Counted from the first letter of the stretch, positions 25,033 through 34,340 are shown. The stretch is DNA of 64,000 nucleotides from Paractinoplanes bogorensis (GCF_018829635.1 NZ_JAHKKG010000002.1:248001-312000); one strand, 5' to 3'. A program made the numbers and translations. Notes: generated by a model from the sequence alone, not told the origin.

Positions 25033-26322
25033 CTAATGCCCGGACGCACCGGACTCGATCTCAATTGCCGTCGGTAACGGCAAGGGGGCTTCGGGGGGAC
25101 GGGCCGGTAGGCGCAGAGTGAACGTCGAGCCGTCGCCCAGGGTGCTGGTCACGTCGACCCGGCCCCCGTGGTTGGTCGCGATGTGCTTGACGATCGCCAG
25201 GCCCAGGCCGGTGCCGCCGGTGGATCGGGATCGGGCCTGGTCGGCCCGGTAGAAACGCTCGAAGATGCGGTCGACGTCGTGCGGGGCGATGCCGATGCCC
25301 TGGTCGGCCACGTCGATCTCGACCCAGTCGTCATCCTGACGCAGAGTCAGCTCGACCTTGGTGTCTTCGCCCGAGTAGGCGATCGCGTTTTCCACCAGAT
25401 TGGTCACCGCGGTGGCGACCTGACTGTCACTGCCGTAGACGGTCGAGCCCTTGGGACCGTTGTAGACGACCTCGATGCTCTTGGCCGACGACGTGGTGCG
25501 GGTGCGGTCGATCACCTCGGCGATCACCCAGTCGACCGAGACCGGCTCGGGCGTGGGCAGCGGCTCGGCGCCCTGGAGCCGGGTCAGCTCGAGCAACTCG
25601 TTCACCAGGCGCCCCATCCGGGCCGACTCGTGGTGGATGCGCTCGGCGAACCGGCGGGCGGCCAGCAGATCCTCGTTCGGCTCGTCGGTGGGCTCGGCGG
25701 CGGGAAGTTCGGTGGCGTCGAGCAGCGCCTCGGCCAGCAGCTGGAGCGCGCCGATCGGGGTCTTGAGCTCGTGACTGACGTTGGCCACGAAGTCGCGGCG
25801 GACCCGGGCCAGCCGGTGCGACTCGGTGACGTCGGCCGCCTCGACCGCGACGTGGGTCTGGTTGAGGGCGACCGCGCGCAGGTGCAGGCCCAGCGGGGCG
25901 TGCGCGGCCCCGGCCCGGCCCCGCGGAAGATCAAGTTCGACTTCCCGCCGTACGCCCGTACGCCGCACCTGACCGGCCAGCGTCCGCAGGATCGGGTGGG
26001 CCGCGATCGTGCCCGGCGCTCCGCCCGACCGCAGTAGTCCCATCGCCCGGGCGGCCGGATTGACCAGCACCGGATGGTCCTCGGCGTCGAGCACCACCAC
26101 GCCGACGCGCAGCGAGTCGAGGCTCTTGCGACCGAGCCCCTTCATGCCGTGCTTACCGGTGTGGCCTTCGTCGGTGTCGATGACGCGTCCTCCCTCGTGC
26201 GGCCCGCCGGCAGTCTTCTCAGCGGCCCCTGTCGGCCTGCGAACGCGCGCCACCACCAGCCCCGCGCCCACGCCGACGACGAGCGCGACGAGGATCAGAG
26301 GGATGCCGTACGCCAGGTCCAC
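25033..26322 (-). CDS. senX3: Sensor histidine kinase SenX3/PhoR-like
   Basis: 429 residues. One N-terminal membrane helix (about 5-25), then a PAS-like region (70-170), the phospho-acceptor His184 in FVANVSHELKTPIGAL, and an ATPase domain with NLVENAIAYSG, VADQGIGIAP, FERFYRADQARS and GTGLGLAIVKH. It phosphorylates the adjacent RegX3-like regulator under low phosphate. Its GTG start faces phoU, and the intergenic region holds a PHO box, so this is the usual phosphate-control locus. Confidence 0.9.
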   Translation of the reverse strand: MDLAYGIPLILVALVVGVGAGLVVARVRRPTGAAEKTAGGPHEGGRVIDTDEGHTGKHGMKGLGRKSLDSLRVGVVVLDAEDHPVLVNPAARAMGLLRSGGAPGTIAAHPILRTLAGQVRRTGVRREVELDLPRGRAGAAHAPLGLHLRAVALNQTHVAVEAADVTESHRLARVRRDFVANVSHELKTPIGALQLLAEALLDATELPAAEPTDEPNEDLLAARRFAERIHHESARMGRLVNELLELTRLQGAEPLPTPEPVSVDWVIAEVIDRTRTTSSAKSIEVVYNGPKGSTVYGSDSQVATAVTNLVENAIAYSGEDTKVELTLRQDDDWVEIDVADQGIGIAPHDVDRIFERFYRADQARSRSTGGTGLGLAIVKHIATNHGGRVDVTSTLGDGSTFTLRLPARPPEAPLPLPTAIEIESGASGH

Positions 26323-26394
26323 GGTGCGATCGTAGGGTCATTGTTTACCTGGCTCCTACGGTGATCCGGACAAACCGGGCGCGTGTCGAATAAA

Positions 26395-26433
26395 GTTCAC
26401 CACTGCGCCCGGCGTCGTTCATCGCCGTTCACG
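26395..26433 (+). promoter_or_regulatory. PHO box between senX3 and phoU
   Basis: GTTCACC (26395-26401), GTTCATC (26417-26423) and GTTCACG (26427-26433) are direct repeats of the GTTCACC unit bound by PhoP in Streptomyces. The first two are 22 bp apart (two 11-bp periods) and the last two 10 bp apart. They lie about 90 bp from the phoU start and 70 bp from the senX3 start. Confidence 0.65.
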
Positions 26434-26522
26434 AGCGCGCTTCCGGGCGCGCATAGTTTGTAGCCAGCCACTACGGTCGTGCCCTGCCCTGGGACGGCCC
26501 CACCCAACCCCGGGACGAGGAC

Positions 26523-27176
26523 ATGCGCGAGGAGTTCCAGGCCGACCTCAACGAGGTCAGCCGCCTGATGGTCACCATGGCCGAATCCGTGCGAGAGGCG
26601 ATGCGCAAGGCGACCAAGGCCCTGCTCACCGCTGACCTGCAGGCGGCCGAGGCCGTGATCGAGCGCGACCAAGAGGTCGACGAGCTCAACAGCCAGGTCG
26701 AGGCCAAGGTGGCCGACACCATCGCCCGCCAGGCGCCGGTCGCTTCCGACCTGCGCATGGTCATCACCGCCCTGCACATCTCGGCCGACCTGGAGCGGAT
26801 GGGCGACCTGGCCGAGCACGTGGCCAAGACGGCCAAGCGTCGCCACCCGTCGCCCGCCGTGCCGGCCGAGCTGCGCCCGGTCTTCCAGGGCATGGCCGAG
26901 GTGGCCGACCGGATGGCCGAGCAGATCGCCAGCCTGCTGGCCAAGCCCGACGCCGAGCTGGCGGCCAAGCTCGAGACCGAGGACGACGAGATCGACGAGC
27001 TCGAGCGTCAGCTGTTCAAGATCATGCTGGACGACTCGTGGCCGTACGGCGCGGAGACCGCGATCGACGGCGCGCTGCTGGGCCGCTTCTACGAGCGGTA
27101 CGCCGACCACGCCGTCAACGTGGGCGAGCAGCTTGTGTACCTGATCACCGGAGAGCCGGTGAGCGACCAGAGCTGA
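26523..27176 (+). CDS. phoU: Phosphate signalling protein PhoU
   Basis: 217 residues of two three-helix PhoU repeats, with the metal-binding signature ISADLERMGDLAEHVAK in the first and FYERYADHAVNVGEQ in the second. PhoU restrains phosphate-starvation signalling by linking the Pst transporter to the sensor kinase. It is divergent from senX3-regX3, as in other actinobacteria. A perfect hairpin terminator follows within 60 bp. Confidence 0.94.
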   Translation: MREEFQADLNEVSRLMVTMAESVREAMRKATKALLTADLQAAEAVIERDQEVDELNSQVEAKVADTIARQAPVASDLRMVITALHISADLERMGDLAEHVAKTAKRRHPSPAVPAELRPVFQGMAEVADRMAEQIASLLAKPDAELAAKLETEDDEIDELERQLFKIMLDDSWPYGAETAIDGALLGRFYERYADHAVNVGEQLVYLITGEPVSDQS

Positions 27177-27198
27177 GCTGACGCTCGCCTGGTCGCGC

Positions 27199-27233
27199 AG
27201 AGGCCGGGACGCCACGGGGGCGTCCCGGCCTCT
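27199..27233. terminator. Hairpin terminator between phoU and gpmA
   Basis: AGAGGCCGGGACGCC (27199-27213) pairs perfectly over 15 bp with its complement at 27219-27233, loop ACGGG. It separates two convergent genes and can serve both. Confidence 0.8.
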
Positions 27234-27250
27234 TGCTGTCCGCGGGAGGG

Positions 27251-27997
27251 TCAGCGGCCCTGGTTGGCGACGGCAGCTGCCGCTTCCTTCGCCGCCTCGG
27301 GGTCGAGGTATTCGCCGCCCGGCTTGAGCGGGCGCAGGTCGTCGTCGAGGTCGTAGCGCAGCGGGATCCCGGTCGGGATGTTGAGCTTCGAGATCGCCTC
27401 GTCGGAGATGTCGTCGAGGTGCTTCACGAAGGCGCGCAGCGAGTTGCCGTGCGCGGCGACCAGCACCGTCTTGCCGGCGCGGAGGTCCGGCACGATCTCG
27501 TCGTACCAGTAGGGCAGGGCCCGGACCAGCACGTCCTTGAGGCACTCGGCCTTGGGCTTGGCCTCGGACGGCAGGAAGGCGTAGCGCGGGTCGTCGAACT
27601 GCGAGAACTCCGAGTCGGCCTCGATCGGCGGCGGCGGTACGTCGTAGGACCGGCGCCAGAGCATGAACTGCTCCTCGCCGTACGTCTCGAGGGTCTGCTT
27701 CTTGTCCTTGCCCTGCAGGGCGCCGTAGTGGCGCTCGTTGAGGCGCCACGACCGCTTCACCGGAATCCAGTGGCGGTCGGTGATGTGCAGGGCGATCTCG
27801 CTGGTGCGGATGGCGCGGCGCAGGACGCTGGTGTGCACCACGTCCGGCAGCACACCGCTCTCCTTCAGCAGCTCACCACCGCGGCGGGCCTCGGCCTCGC
27901 CCTTGGCGTCGAGATCGACGTCGACCCAACCGGTGAAGAGGTTCTTGGCGTTCCACTCGCTGTTGCCGTGTCGCAGCAGCACCAGAGTCCCAGTCAT
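27251..27997 (-). CDS. gpmA: 2,3-bisphosphoglycerate-dependent phosphoglycerate mutase
   Basis: 248 residues. It interconverts 3- and 2-phosphoglycerate in glycolysis. The phospho-acceptor His10 lies in [12 protein letters not shown]; the partner residues are in [22 protein letters not shown] and [11 protein letters not shown]. The ATG at 27997 gives the standard N-terminus; upstream in-frame codons lack similarity. The gpm-senX3-regX3 neighbourhood is conserved in mycobacteria. Confidence 0.95.
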   Translation of the reverse strand: MTGTLVLLRHGNSEWNAKNLFTGWVDVDLDAKGEAEARRGGELLKESGVLPDVVHTSVLRRAIRTSEIALHITDRHWIPVKRSWRLNERHYGALQGKDKKQTLETYGEEQFMLWRRSYDVPPPPIEADSEFSQFDDPRYAFLPSEAKPKAECLKDVLVRALPYWYDEIVPDLRAGKTVLVAAHGNSLRAFVKHLDDISDEAISKLNIPTGIPLRYDLDDDLRPLKPGGEYLDPEAAKEAAAAVANQGR

Positions 27998-28131
27998 GAC
28001 CTCCATCCTGCCGCAGCCGCTCCCCACCCGGGCACGGACCCTCAAGTGGCGACCACCACGTGGAAACCCGATTGCGCAGCCCCTTAGGTTGTAAGGCGAC
28101 GAGGCTTTTCCAGTGCTTACGGGGGCGAAAC

Positions 28132-29415
28132 GTGCGGGGTTGGTTCGGCCAGGCCGTGGGCGGGTTGCCGCGGCAGTTCTGGCTGCTCTGGACGGGCACG
28201 CTGATCAACCGGCTGGGCTCGTTCGTGGTGATCTTCCTGGCCATCTATCTGACCGCCGACCGGCATTTCTCGCAGAGCCGGGCCGGTCTGGTGATCGGCC
28301 TGTACGGCGTGGGTGGCGCGATCGGCACGACGGTCGGCGGGGTGCTGGCCGACCGCTGGGGCCGCAAGCCGACGATGCTGACCGCCCAGTTCGGGGCGGC
28401 CGCTCTCATGCTGGCGCTCGGCTTCGCGCACGATTACGGGCAGATCCTCGCGGTGACGTTCCTGCTCGGCGTGTTCACCGAGGCGGTGCGGCCGGCCTTC
28501 TCGGCGATGATGGTCGACGTCGTGCCCGACCGCGATCGCGTCCGCGCGTTCTCGCTCAACTACTGGGCGATCAACCTGGGCTTCGCCCTCTCCGCGGTCG
28601 GCGCCGGGCTGGCCGCCAAGGTCGACTACCTGCTGCTCTTCGTGGTCGACGCGGGCACCACCCTGGTCACCGCGCTGATCTGCCTGATCTTCCTGCGTGA
28701 GACCAAGCCGACGGTCGTCGTGAAGCAGCGCGACTCGGGCGGCATGATCACCGTGCTGCGCGACCGCGTCTTCATGACCTATCTGCTGATCTCGGCGGGC
28801 GGCATCGTCGTGATGATGCAGCACATGTCGACGCTGCCGATCGCCATGACGTCGGAGGGCCTGTCGGCGGCCACCTACGGCTGGGTGATCGCGGTCAACG
28901 GCGTGCTGATCGTGCTGGGGCAACTCTTCGTGCCCCGGCTGATCGACGGGCGCTCCCCGGCCCGGGTGCTGGCGCTCGGCTCACTGATCATCGGCGTCGG
29001 GTTCGGGCTCACCGCCTTCGCCCACGCGCCCTGGTTCTTCGCGCTCACCGTGATCGTCTGGACCCTGGGCGAGATGATCCAGTCGCCCAGCAACGCGACC
29101 ACCGTGGCCGCCCTGTCGCCGCCGTCGATGCGCGGCCGCTACCAGGGCCTGAACTCGCTGGGCTGGTCGGCCGGCACCGCGCTGGCCCCGATCGTCGGCG
29201 GCCTGACCCAGGAGCACCTGGGCAACGCGGCGCTGTGGATCGGCTGTTTCGCGGTGTGCGCGCTGGTCGCGGTCGGGCACCTGGCCGCCGCCCCGAGCCG
29301 CGAACGCCGGATCCGGCTGCTGGGCCCGGTCGAGCCCGTGCTCGACGAGCCCACGATCCCGGTGCCGGCCGTCGCCGAGCCGGTCGCCGACGCGCCGCCG
29401 TCGCACGCGCGTTAG
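28132..29415 (+). CDS. Major facilitator superfamily transporter
   Basis: About 427 residues with 11-12 membrane helices. The MFS motif A between helices 2 and 3 reads [14 protein letters not shown], and helix 1 begins [19 protein letters not shown]. It resembles drug/multi-substrate proton antiporters of the MDR type; substrate unknown. GTG 28132 follows a GGGGG stretch. The stop overlaps the convergent methyltransferase stop by 4 bp. The cytoplasmic C-terminal tail is Pro/Ala-rich. Confidence 0.87.
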   Translation: MRGWFGQAVGGLPRQFWLLWTGTLINRLGSFVVIFLAIYLTADRHFSQSRAGLVIGLYGVGGAIGTTVGGVLADRWGRKPTMLTAQFGAAALMLALGFAHDYGQILAVTFLLGVFTEAVRPAFSAMMVDVVPDRDRVRAFSLNYWAINLGFALSAVGAGLAAKVDYLLLFVVDAGTTLVTALICLIFLRETKPTVVVKQRDSGGMITVLRDRVFMTYLLISAGGIVVMMQHMSTLPIAMTSEGLSAATYGWVIAVNGVLIVLGQLFVPRLIDGRSPARVLALGSLIIGVGFGLTAFAHAPWFFALTVIVWTLGEMIQSPSNATTVAALSPPSMRGRYQGLNSLGWSAGTALAPIVGGLTQEHLGNAALWIGCFAVCALVAVGHLAAAPSRERRIRLLGPVEPVLDEPTIPVPAVAEPVADAPPSHAR

Positions 29416-30170
29416 AGCCGTCCGGGGTACGGAAACGTCAGCTCGCCGAGCCGCCATCGGGCCGGCCCGTCGAGCACCGGCCAGCCTTCCTCGCGCATCC
29501 GGCGGCAGGTGGCCAGCCAGCGCTGACGGGGCCCGAACGGGGTCGCCTCGGTGTCCCAGGCCCGGCCCAGTGCCAGCAGCAGCTCGTGCACCGGCTCGCC
29601 CGGCACGTTGTGGTGGATCAGGGCCTTGGGCAGCCGCTCGGCGAACGTCGCGGGTTGGTCCAGATCGGACAAGCGGGCCGAGAACGTCAGCGAACCCGGC
29701 ACACCCGCCTCGACCACGGTCCACGTCGCGATCCGGCCCAGCTCGTCGCAGGTGCCCTCGACCAGCACGGCACCGCTCGCGGTCATCGCCGTCCAGGCCG
29801 CGGCCACCTCGTCCTCGGCGTACTGCCGCAGCACGTTGAAGGCGCGGACCACCGTCGGGCGCAGGCCGGCCAATTCGAAGCCCCCGCGCCGGAACTGCAG
29901 GTGCGGAGGGTCGGCGTGGGGCTGGGCGGCCTGCACGCGTACGGGATCAATCTCCAGACCCACCACCGTGACGTCGGGGCGGACGGTCGCGGCCAGGCGG
30001 GTCCGCAGCTCGACGGCGGTGACCGGGGTGGCGCCGTAGCCGAGGTCGATCACCAGGGGATCGGCCGCGGCCCGGAGCAGATCTCCGCAGCGGTGGGCGA
30101 TGTAGTTGTCGACGCGGCGCAGCCGGTTGGGATTGGTGGTCCCCCGGGTGATCGCGCCGACCGCCTTCAC
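29412..30170 (-). CDS. Class I SAM-dependent methyltransferase
   Basis: 252 residues. The SAM site motif I is LVIDLGYGATPVTAVEL and motif II is VVGLEIDPVRV. The mid part (FNVLRQYAEDEVAAAW, GAVLVEGTCDELGRIATW) matches a small actinobacterial family without known substrate. It starts 4 nt after the SDR stop on the same strand, so the two are likely co-transcribed. Confidence 0.8.
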   Translation of the reverse strand: MKAVGAITRGTTNPNRLRRVDNYIAHRCGDLLRAAADPLVIDLGYGATPVTAVELRTRLAATVRPDVTVVGLEIDPVRVQAAQPHADPPHLQFRRGGFELAGLRPTVVRAFNVLRQYAEDEVAAAWTAMTASGAVLVEGTCDELGRIATWTVVEAGVPGSLTFSARLSDLDQPATFAERLPKALIHHNVPGEPVHELLLALGRAWDTEATPFGPRQRWLATCRRMREEGWPVLDGPARWRLGELTFPYPGRL

Positions 30171-30174
30171 GACT

Positions 30175-30933
30175 TCAGCTCTCCCGGTGGACCTTGTGCT
30201 GGGCCGCCTGGGCGATCGGGCGCACCACGATGCGGTCGAGATTCACGTGCTGAGGGCGGGTCGCGGCGTACGCGATGATGTCCGCGATGTCGTCGGCCAC
30301 CAGCGGCTCCTTGACACCCTGATAGATCGCGTCGGCCCGGGCCTGGTCGCCGCCGAAGCGCTTGAGCGAGAACTCGTCGGTCCGCACCATGCCCGGATCG
30401 ACTTCGATGACCCGCACCGGCTTTCCCGACAGTTCCAGCCGCAGCGTCCCGACCAGGGCATTCTGGGCGTGCTTGGCCGCCGTGTAGCCGCCACCACCCT
30501 CATAGACCGTGAACGCCGCGGTCGAGCCGACCGTCACGATCGTGCCCGCTCCGCTCGCCACCAGGGCCGGCAGCAGCGCCTGGGTCACCCGCAGGGTGCC
30601 GAGCACGTTCACGTCGTACATCCACTGCCAGTCCGCGACCGAGCCGGACTCGACCGGGTCGAGCCCCTGAGCACCGCCGGCGTTGTTGACCAGCAGCGTG
30701 ACCGGACCGCCGAGGGCGGTCACGGCGGCCGCCAGCGCCGCCACCGACTCGTCGGACGTCACGTCGCCCTCGACCGCGGTGGCCGATTTCGCGCCGATCT
30801 CGTCGACCAGGGCGGCCAGCCGATCGGCCCGGCGAGCCACCGCCACGACGTGGAATCCCTCGGTGGCGAGCCGGCGGGCGGTCGCCGCCCCGATCCCGCT
30901 CGACGCGCCCGTGACCACTGCGATGTTCTGCAT
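30175..30933 (-). CDS. Short-chain dehydrogenase/reductase
   Basis: 252 residues, classical SDR. The cofactor loop is VTGASSGIGAATARRL and Arg residues in VARRADRL suggest NADP(H). NNAGG follows, then catalytic Ser in TVGSTAAF and Tyr-x3-Lys in GYTAAKHA. The C-terminal segment PLVADDIADIIAYAATRP is typical of the YdfG-like group acting on 3-hydroxy acids and serine. ATG 30933 is used. It is divergent from mshA. Confidence 0.88.
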   Translation of the reverse strand: MQNIAVVTGASSGIGAATARRLATEGFHVVAVARRADRLAALVDEIGAKSATAVEGDVTSDESVAALAAAVTALGGPVTLLVNNAGGAQGLDPVESGSVADWQWMYDVNVLGTLRVTQALLPALVASGAGTIVTVGSTAAFTVYEGGGGYTAAKHAQNALVGTLRLELSGKPVRVIEVDPGMVRTDEFSLKRFGGDQARADAIYQGVKEPLVADDIADIIAYAATRPQHVNLDRIVVRPIAQAAQHKVHRES

Positions 30934-31057
30934 GCCCCCATCTTTCCCGATGACTTGGGTCACCCCCGAGCGGCGGGATAGTGGTTCGTGGCTTCGCGGC
31001 GGGGAAGATTAGTGACTGCGCAACTATCTGCGCGTCCGTAGTCCAGGAGGATTGATC

Positions 31058-32326
31058 GTGGCTGAGTGGCCGACCCCGCGGCGCATCGCCACCCTCTCGG
31101 TTCACACGTCGCCGCTAGAGCAGCCCGGCACCGGTGACGCCGGCGGCATGAACGTGTACATCGTCGAGGTCTCGAAGCGTCTCGCCCGGCTCGGCGTCGA
31201 GGTGGAGATCTTCACCCGCGCCACCCGCGGCGAGCTTCCCCCCGTCGTCGAGATGGTTCCCGGCGTGACCGTCCGGCACGTCACCTCCGGCCCGTTCGAG
31301 GGCCTCTCCAAGGAGGAACTGCCCGCCCAGCTGTGCGCCTTCACCAACGGCGTGCTGCGGGCCGAGGCGGCCCACCCGCCGGGCCACTACGACCTGATCC
31401 ACTCGCACTACTGGCTGTCCGGCCAGGTCGGCTGGCTGGCCCGCGAGCGCTGGGGCGTGCCCCACGTGCACACCGCGCACACCCTGGCCAAGGTGAAGAA
31501 CCGGCTGATCGCCGAGGGCGACCGGCCCGAGCCCAAGGCCCGGGTGATCGGCGAGGAGCAGGTGATCGCCGAGTCCGACCGGCTGGTGGGCAACACCCGC
31601 TTCGAGGCGCAGGATCTGGTCGCCTACTACGACGCCGACCCGGCCCGCACCACGGTCGTGCAGCCCGGCGTCGACCTCGAGCGGTTCCGGCCCGGCCCGG
31701 CCGAGCGCGCCCGGTTCGGGTTGCCCGAGCGGGGCAAGGTCATCGCCTTCGTCGGCCGGATCCAGCCGCTCAAGGCGCCCGACGTGCTGATCTCGGCGCT
31801 GGCCGCGATGAGCGAGCCGGACACCACCCTGGTCATCTGCGGCGGCCCGAGCGGCACCGGCCTCGACAAGCCGAGCGCGCTGATCGAGCTGGCCACCTCG
31901 CTCGGGGTGAGCGACCAGGTCGTCTTCCTGCCCCCGCAGAACGGTGCCGGCCTGGCCGCCCTCTATCGCAGCGCCGACCTGGTCGCCGTCCCGTCCCACA
32001 ACGAGTCGTTCGGCCTGGTCGCGCTCGAGGCCCAGGCCTGCGGCACGCCGGTGGTCGCGGCCGCGGTCGGAGGCCTGGTCACCGCCGTACGGCACGGGTT
32101 GAGCGGGGTGCTCGTCGACGGGCACGACCCCAAGGAATGGGCCCGGGTGCTCGACGACCTGCTGGCGTCGCCGGGTGAGTTGCGGCGCCTGTCGGCCGGG
32201 GCGGTCGCGCACGCGTCCGACTTCTCGTGGGACCGTACGGCCGAGGGGTTGCTCCGGGTCTACCGTGAGGCCGTGACCGAGCACCGTGCCCTGATCGCGC
32301 AGCGCCTGGAGGCGTACGCATGGTGA
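31058..32326 (+). CDS. mshA: D-inositol-3-phosphate glycosyltransferase MshA
   Basis: 422 residues, GT-B fold. It transfers N-acetylglucosamine to inositol-3-phosphate, the first step of mycothiol synthesis. Typical stretches are [60 protein letters not shown] and the [19 protein letters not shown] loop. GTG 31058 sits 7 nt after AGGAGG; TTG six bases earlier is less likely. The downstream ybjN-like gene overlaps by 7 bp, an arrangement common in actinobacteria. Confidence 0.94.
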   Translation: MAEWPTPRRIATLSVHTSPLEQPGTGDAGGMNVYIVEVSKRLARLGVEVEIFTRATRGELPPVVEMVPGVTVRHVTSGPFEGLSKEELPAQLCAFTNGVLRAEAAHPPGHYDLIHSHYWLSGQVGWLARERWGVPHVHTAHTLAKVKNRLIAEGDRPEPKARVIGEEQVIAESDRLVGNTRFEAQDLVAYYDADPARTTVVQPGVDLERFRPGPAERARFGLPERGKVIAFVGRIQPLKAPDVLISALAAMSEPDTTLVICGGPSGTGLDKPSALIELATSLGVSDQVVFLPPQNGAGLAALYRSADLVAVPSHNESFGLVALEAQACGTPVVAAAVGGLVTAVRHGLSGVLVDGHDPKEWARVLDDLLASPGELRRLSAGAVAHASDFSWDRTAEGLLRVYREAVTEHRALIAQRLEAYAW

Positions 32327-32802
32327 CCGACCTGATCGAACGGGTGCTGACCGACCGCGAGCTCGAGTGGGAGCCGACCGGGCCCGGGGCCTACGTGGTC
32401 ACGCTGCCCGGCACGCACAAGCTCAAGACCGCGGTGAACCTGATCGTGGGCGAGCACGCGCTACGCGTCGAGGCGTTCGTGATGCGCCGGCCGGACGAGC
32501 GGCACGAGGAGTTGTGGGCCTGGCTGCTGCGCCGCAACGCCCGCATGTACGGCGTCTCGTTCTCGATCGACGCGGCCGGCGACGTCTATCTCACCGGCCG
32601 GGTGGCGCTCGGCGGCCTCGACGAGGACGAACTCGACCGGCTGCTGGGATCGGTGCTCACCTACGCCGACGAGTCGTTCGACACGATGCTCGAGATCGGC
32701 TTCGGCTCGTCGATCCGGCGCGAGTGGGAGTGGCGGGTCAAGCGCGGCGAGTCCCTGGCGAATCTGCAGGCATTCAAGCATCTCGCCCCACCTTCGCCGT
32801 AA
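32320..32802 (+). CDS. YbjN-domain protein
   Basis: 160 residues, single YbjN domain (type III secretion chaperone-like fold): [39 protein letters not shown] and [20 protein letters not shown]. The molecular role is unknown; it travels with mshA in many actinobacteria. The ATG lies inside the last codons of mshA, so translation is coupled. Confidence 0.87.
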   Translation: MVTDLIERVLTDRELEWEPTGPGAYVVTLPGTHKLKTAVNLIVGEHALRVEAFVMRRPDERHEELWAWLLRRNARMYGVSFSIDAAGDVYLTGRVALGGLDEDELDRLLGSVLTYADESFDTMLEIGFGSSIRREWEWRVKRGESLANLQAFKHLAPPSP

Positions 32803-33084
32803 TTGTCCACTTTGTGCGGCGCAGTCTTTTCGGCAGACTCAAATCTGGCTGGTCACGCGACCGGAGGTGCTAGCGGTCATCCGCCGATCGGCCAATTGTC
32901 GATGACTGTGATGGTGCAGACAGATGGCGGACAGCCAGTTGGCTTGTCTGCCTTGACTGCCCCAACTAGCGTAATCAATGGACGTCGGACCGTTAGTTCG
33001 GGGAACTGGTTGATCGGAGACGATCGCCGCGGCCGGCGTTTGGGGACGGGTGGCATAAGCCGTTGGGGGACGGCGCGACCCGAG

Positions 33085-33175
33085 ACCGGCGGTTAGTGCG
33101 GGCGACGCCTATGGGGATGGGCGTCGTCCGCCGCCGCCGGTGCCAACCAACACGGCCGTCAGGGGCCGTTTTTTT
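33085..33175 (+). ncRNA. Candidate structured non-coding RNA, 3' part (5' end undefined)
   Basis: A long nested stem: ACCGGCGG (33085-33092) pairs with CCGCCGGT (33134-33141), and inside it CGGGCGACGCC pairs with GGCGTCGTCCG with one mismatch. Ten bases later a rho-independent terminator ends in seven Ts. No ORF fits. It could be the 3' end of a free-standing RNA starting anywhere after 32803 or an elaborate end of the mshA-ybjN transcript. I recognise no known family (not tmRNA, RNase P, SRP or 6C RNA by eye). Confidence 0.4.
33152..33175 (+). terminator. Intrinsic terminator with T-run
   Basis: ACGGCC (33152-33157), loop GTCAGG, GGCCGT (33164-33169), continuing into a run of seven Ts (33169-33175). 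It is the most canonical rho-independent terminator in the window and reads on the plus strand. Confidence 0.85.
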
Positions 33176-33185
33176 GTGCCCAGAG

Positions 33186-33235
33186 AGACGTGCCCTCAGG
33201 AAGACGTGCCCCCAGGAAGACTTGCGCCCGCAGGA
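33186..33235. repeat. 16-18-bp tandem repeat, 3 copies
   Basis: AGACGTGCCCTCAGGA, AGACGTGCCCCCAGGA and an 18-bp variant AGACTTGCGCCCGCAGGA follow head to tail, then a partial AGACGAAG. The array sits between the T-run terminator and a perfect hairpin. Confidence 0.75.
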
Positions 33236-33242
33236 AGACGAA

Positions 33243-33276
33243 GTCGGGCCGGTCCTCCGCAGCGGACCGGCCCGAC
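33243..33276. terminator. Perfect 13-bp hairpin
   Basis: GTCGGGCCGGTCC (33243-33255) and its exact complement (33264-33276) flank loop TCCGCAGC. It lacks a T-run. It may be a terminator for either flanking unit or a processing site. Confidence 0.5.
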
Positions 33277-33368
33277 CTCAGGGGGTGAGTAACGTCTGCA
33301 CCCCAGAGTGGGGTCGCCCGGGTGCGACGTCGGTGGGCGGGTCGTTGCGTCGAAGTTGCGTGCGAAAA

Positions 33369-33397
33369 GGCGCCGCCGTGCGGGACACGGCGACGCC
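33369..33397 (-). terminator. Hairpin downstream of the receiver-only response regulator
   Basis: CGCCGTG (33374-33380) pairs with CACGGCG (33386-33392), extended by GGCG/CGCC at the base across a one-base bulge. It begins 18 nt beyond the stop codon of the minus-strand gene. Confidence 0.55.
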
Positions 33398-33414
33398 TGG
33401 ATGCGTACGGGAAA

Positions 33415-33813
33415 CTAGGAATCTTCTCCCAGCACCGAGCGCAGGGTCTGCACGAGCACCTCACTGCTGAAGGGCTTCTTGACCAGCAGCGCGTCCTCGC
33501 CGATCAGCCCGTCGGCCACGGCCAGCTCCTTGGGCAGCCCCGAGATGTAGACGACGCTCATCTCGGGCCGCAGCTGGGTGGCCGACCGGGAGAGCTCACC
33601 GCCCGAGACCCCGGGCAGCCCGAGGTCGGTCACCAGGATGTCGATGTCACCGGGGTGTTCCCGGCAGGCGGCGATCGCCTGTTGTGAGTCGCCGGCGATC
33701 AGGGTGGCGAAGCCGCGGCGCTCGAGCATCCTCCGCATGATGTCGCGCAGGTCCTCCTCGTCGTCGACAACCAGGACCGTGGGGCGTGACTCGGGTGCGG
33801 GCGCCTGCGACAT
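33415..33813 (-). CDS. Receiver-only response regulator
   Basis: 132 residues: one REC domain after a ~15-residue Pro-rich leader, no output domain. Acidic pocket VVDDEED, phospho-acceptor Asp in LVTDLGLPGVSGGEL, switch residues in VVYISG and the lysine in LVKKPFSS. CheY-like or phosphorelay function is possible; the orphan histidine kinase 0.6 kb away is a candidate partner. ATG 33813 has GGAGG 4 nt upstream. A TcrA-box-like repeat lies about 180 bp upstream. Confidence 0.85.
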   Translation of the reverse strand: MSQAPAPESRPTVLVVDDEEDLRDIMRRMLERRGFATLIAGDSQQAIAACREHPGDIDILVTDLGLPGVSGGELSRSATQLRPEMSVVYISGLPKELAVADGLIGEDALLVKKPFSSEVLVQTLRSVLGEDS

Positions 33814-34127
33814 GGATCCTCCCGGTGGTTCTGCGGTCACGTTCCGTACGGCTTCCGGAACCTCACGCTATCCGCAGCAGGTTGCACGGTCCGGCCTTTT
33901 CCGAACCCGTTCCGTCCGGGCACAGTCATGCGTTTCACCCTCTCGGAACTGCATGGCGGCCGCCGGTTGCGGGAAGATTGGGGGCGACCCGGTTGCACTC
34001 GGGTTGCAACACCTCCGAGGCCGCACCCAGGGCTTGGAAGATCGACAGAGAACCGCTAAAGCCGCGGAGCGGGGCGCCGATTGACCCGGCGTACCGCTAC
34101 ACACCGCCACTGAGCAAGGAGAGCGAT
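33814..34127. other. Divergent intergenic region, 314 bp
   Basis: It separates the receiver-only regulator from the small Cys/His protein and holds promoters for both. The only ordered signal I see is the TcrA-box-like direct repeat at 33991-34008; several GTTCCG and GGTTGC hexamers recur nearby. Confidence 0.6.
33991..34008 (-). promoter_or_regulatory. TcrA-box-like direct repeat
   Basis: Read on the minus strand: GCAACCC, four bases GAGT, GCAACCG. As I recall it, the A. missouriensis TcrA box is GCA(A/C)CCG-N4-GCA(A/C)CCG; only the last base of the first unit differs. It lies 120 bp before the small Cys/His gene and 180 bp before the response regulator. Confidence 0.5.
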
Positions 34128-34340
34128 ATGTCCAGCGTGCTGTCGCCCGAGATCACCACCGTCCCCGCGATGACCGAGCGCTGCGACCGCTGCAGCGCCG
34201 CCGCCAAACTGGTGGTCACCCTGTCCACCGGCGGTGAGCTGGCCTTCTGTGGGCATCACGGCAACCGCCACCACGAAGACATCGTGAAGGTGGCCGAGCG
34301 CATCGTGCTGGAGGACGGCTACGAGTGGGCCGGAAAGTAA
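34128..34340 (+). CDS. Small conserved Cys/His protein (DUF7455-like)
   Basis: 70 residues. RCDRCSAAAKLVVTLSTGGELAFCGHHGNRHH gives a CxxC plus a CxHH group, a likely single zinc site. Short proteins of this type are widespread in actinobacteria and unstudied. ATG 34128 has AAGGAG 6 nt upstream. Confidence 0.82.
   Translation: MSSVLSPEITTVPAMTERCDRCSAAAKLVVTLSTGGELAFCGHHGNRHHEDIVKVAERIVLEDGYEWAGK

Larger units (their letters stand above)
32803..33414. other. Gene-free 612-bp stretch with structured RNA signals
   Basis: No convincing gene on either strand, and local GC is lower than the neighbours up to about 33050. It contains the hairpin at 32920-32958 (GGCGGACA pairing with TGTCTGCC), the nested stem-loop and T-run terminator at 33085-33175, a short tandem repeat (33186-33235), a perfect 13-bp hairpin (33243-33276) and the likely terminator of the response-regulator gene (33369-33397). 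Confidence 0.65.
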
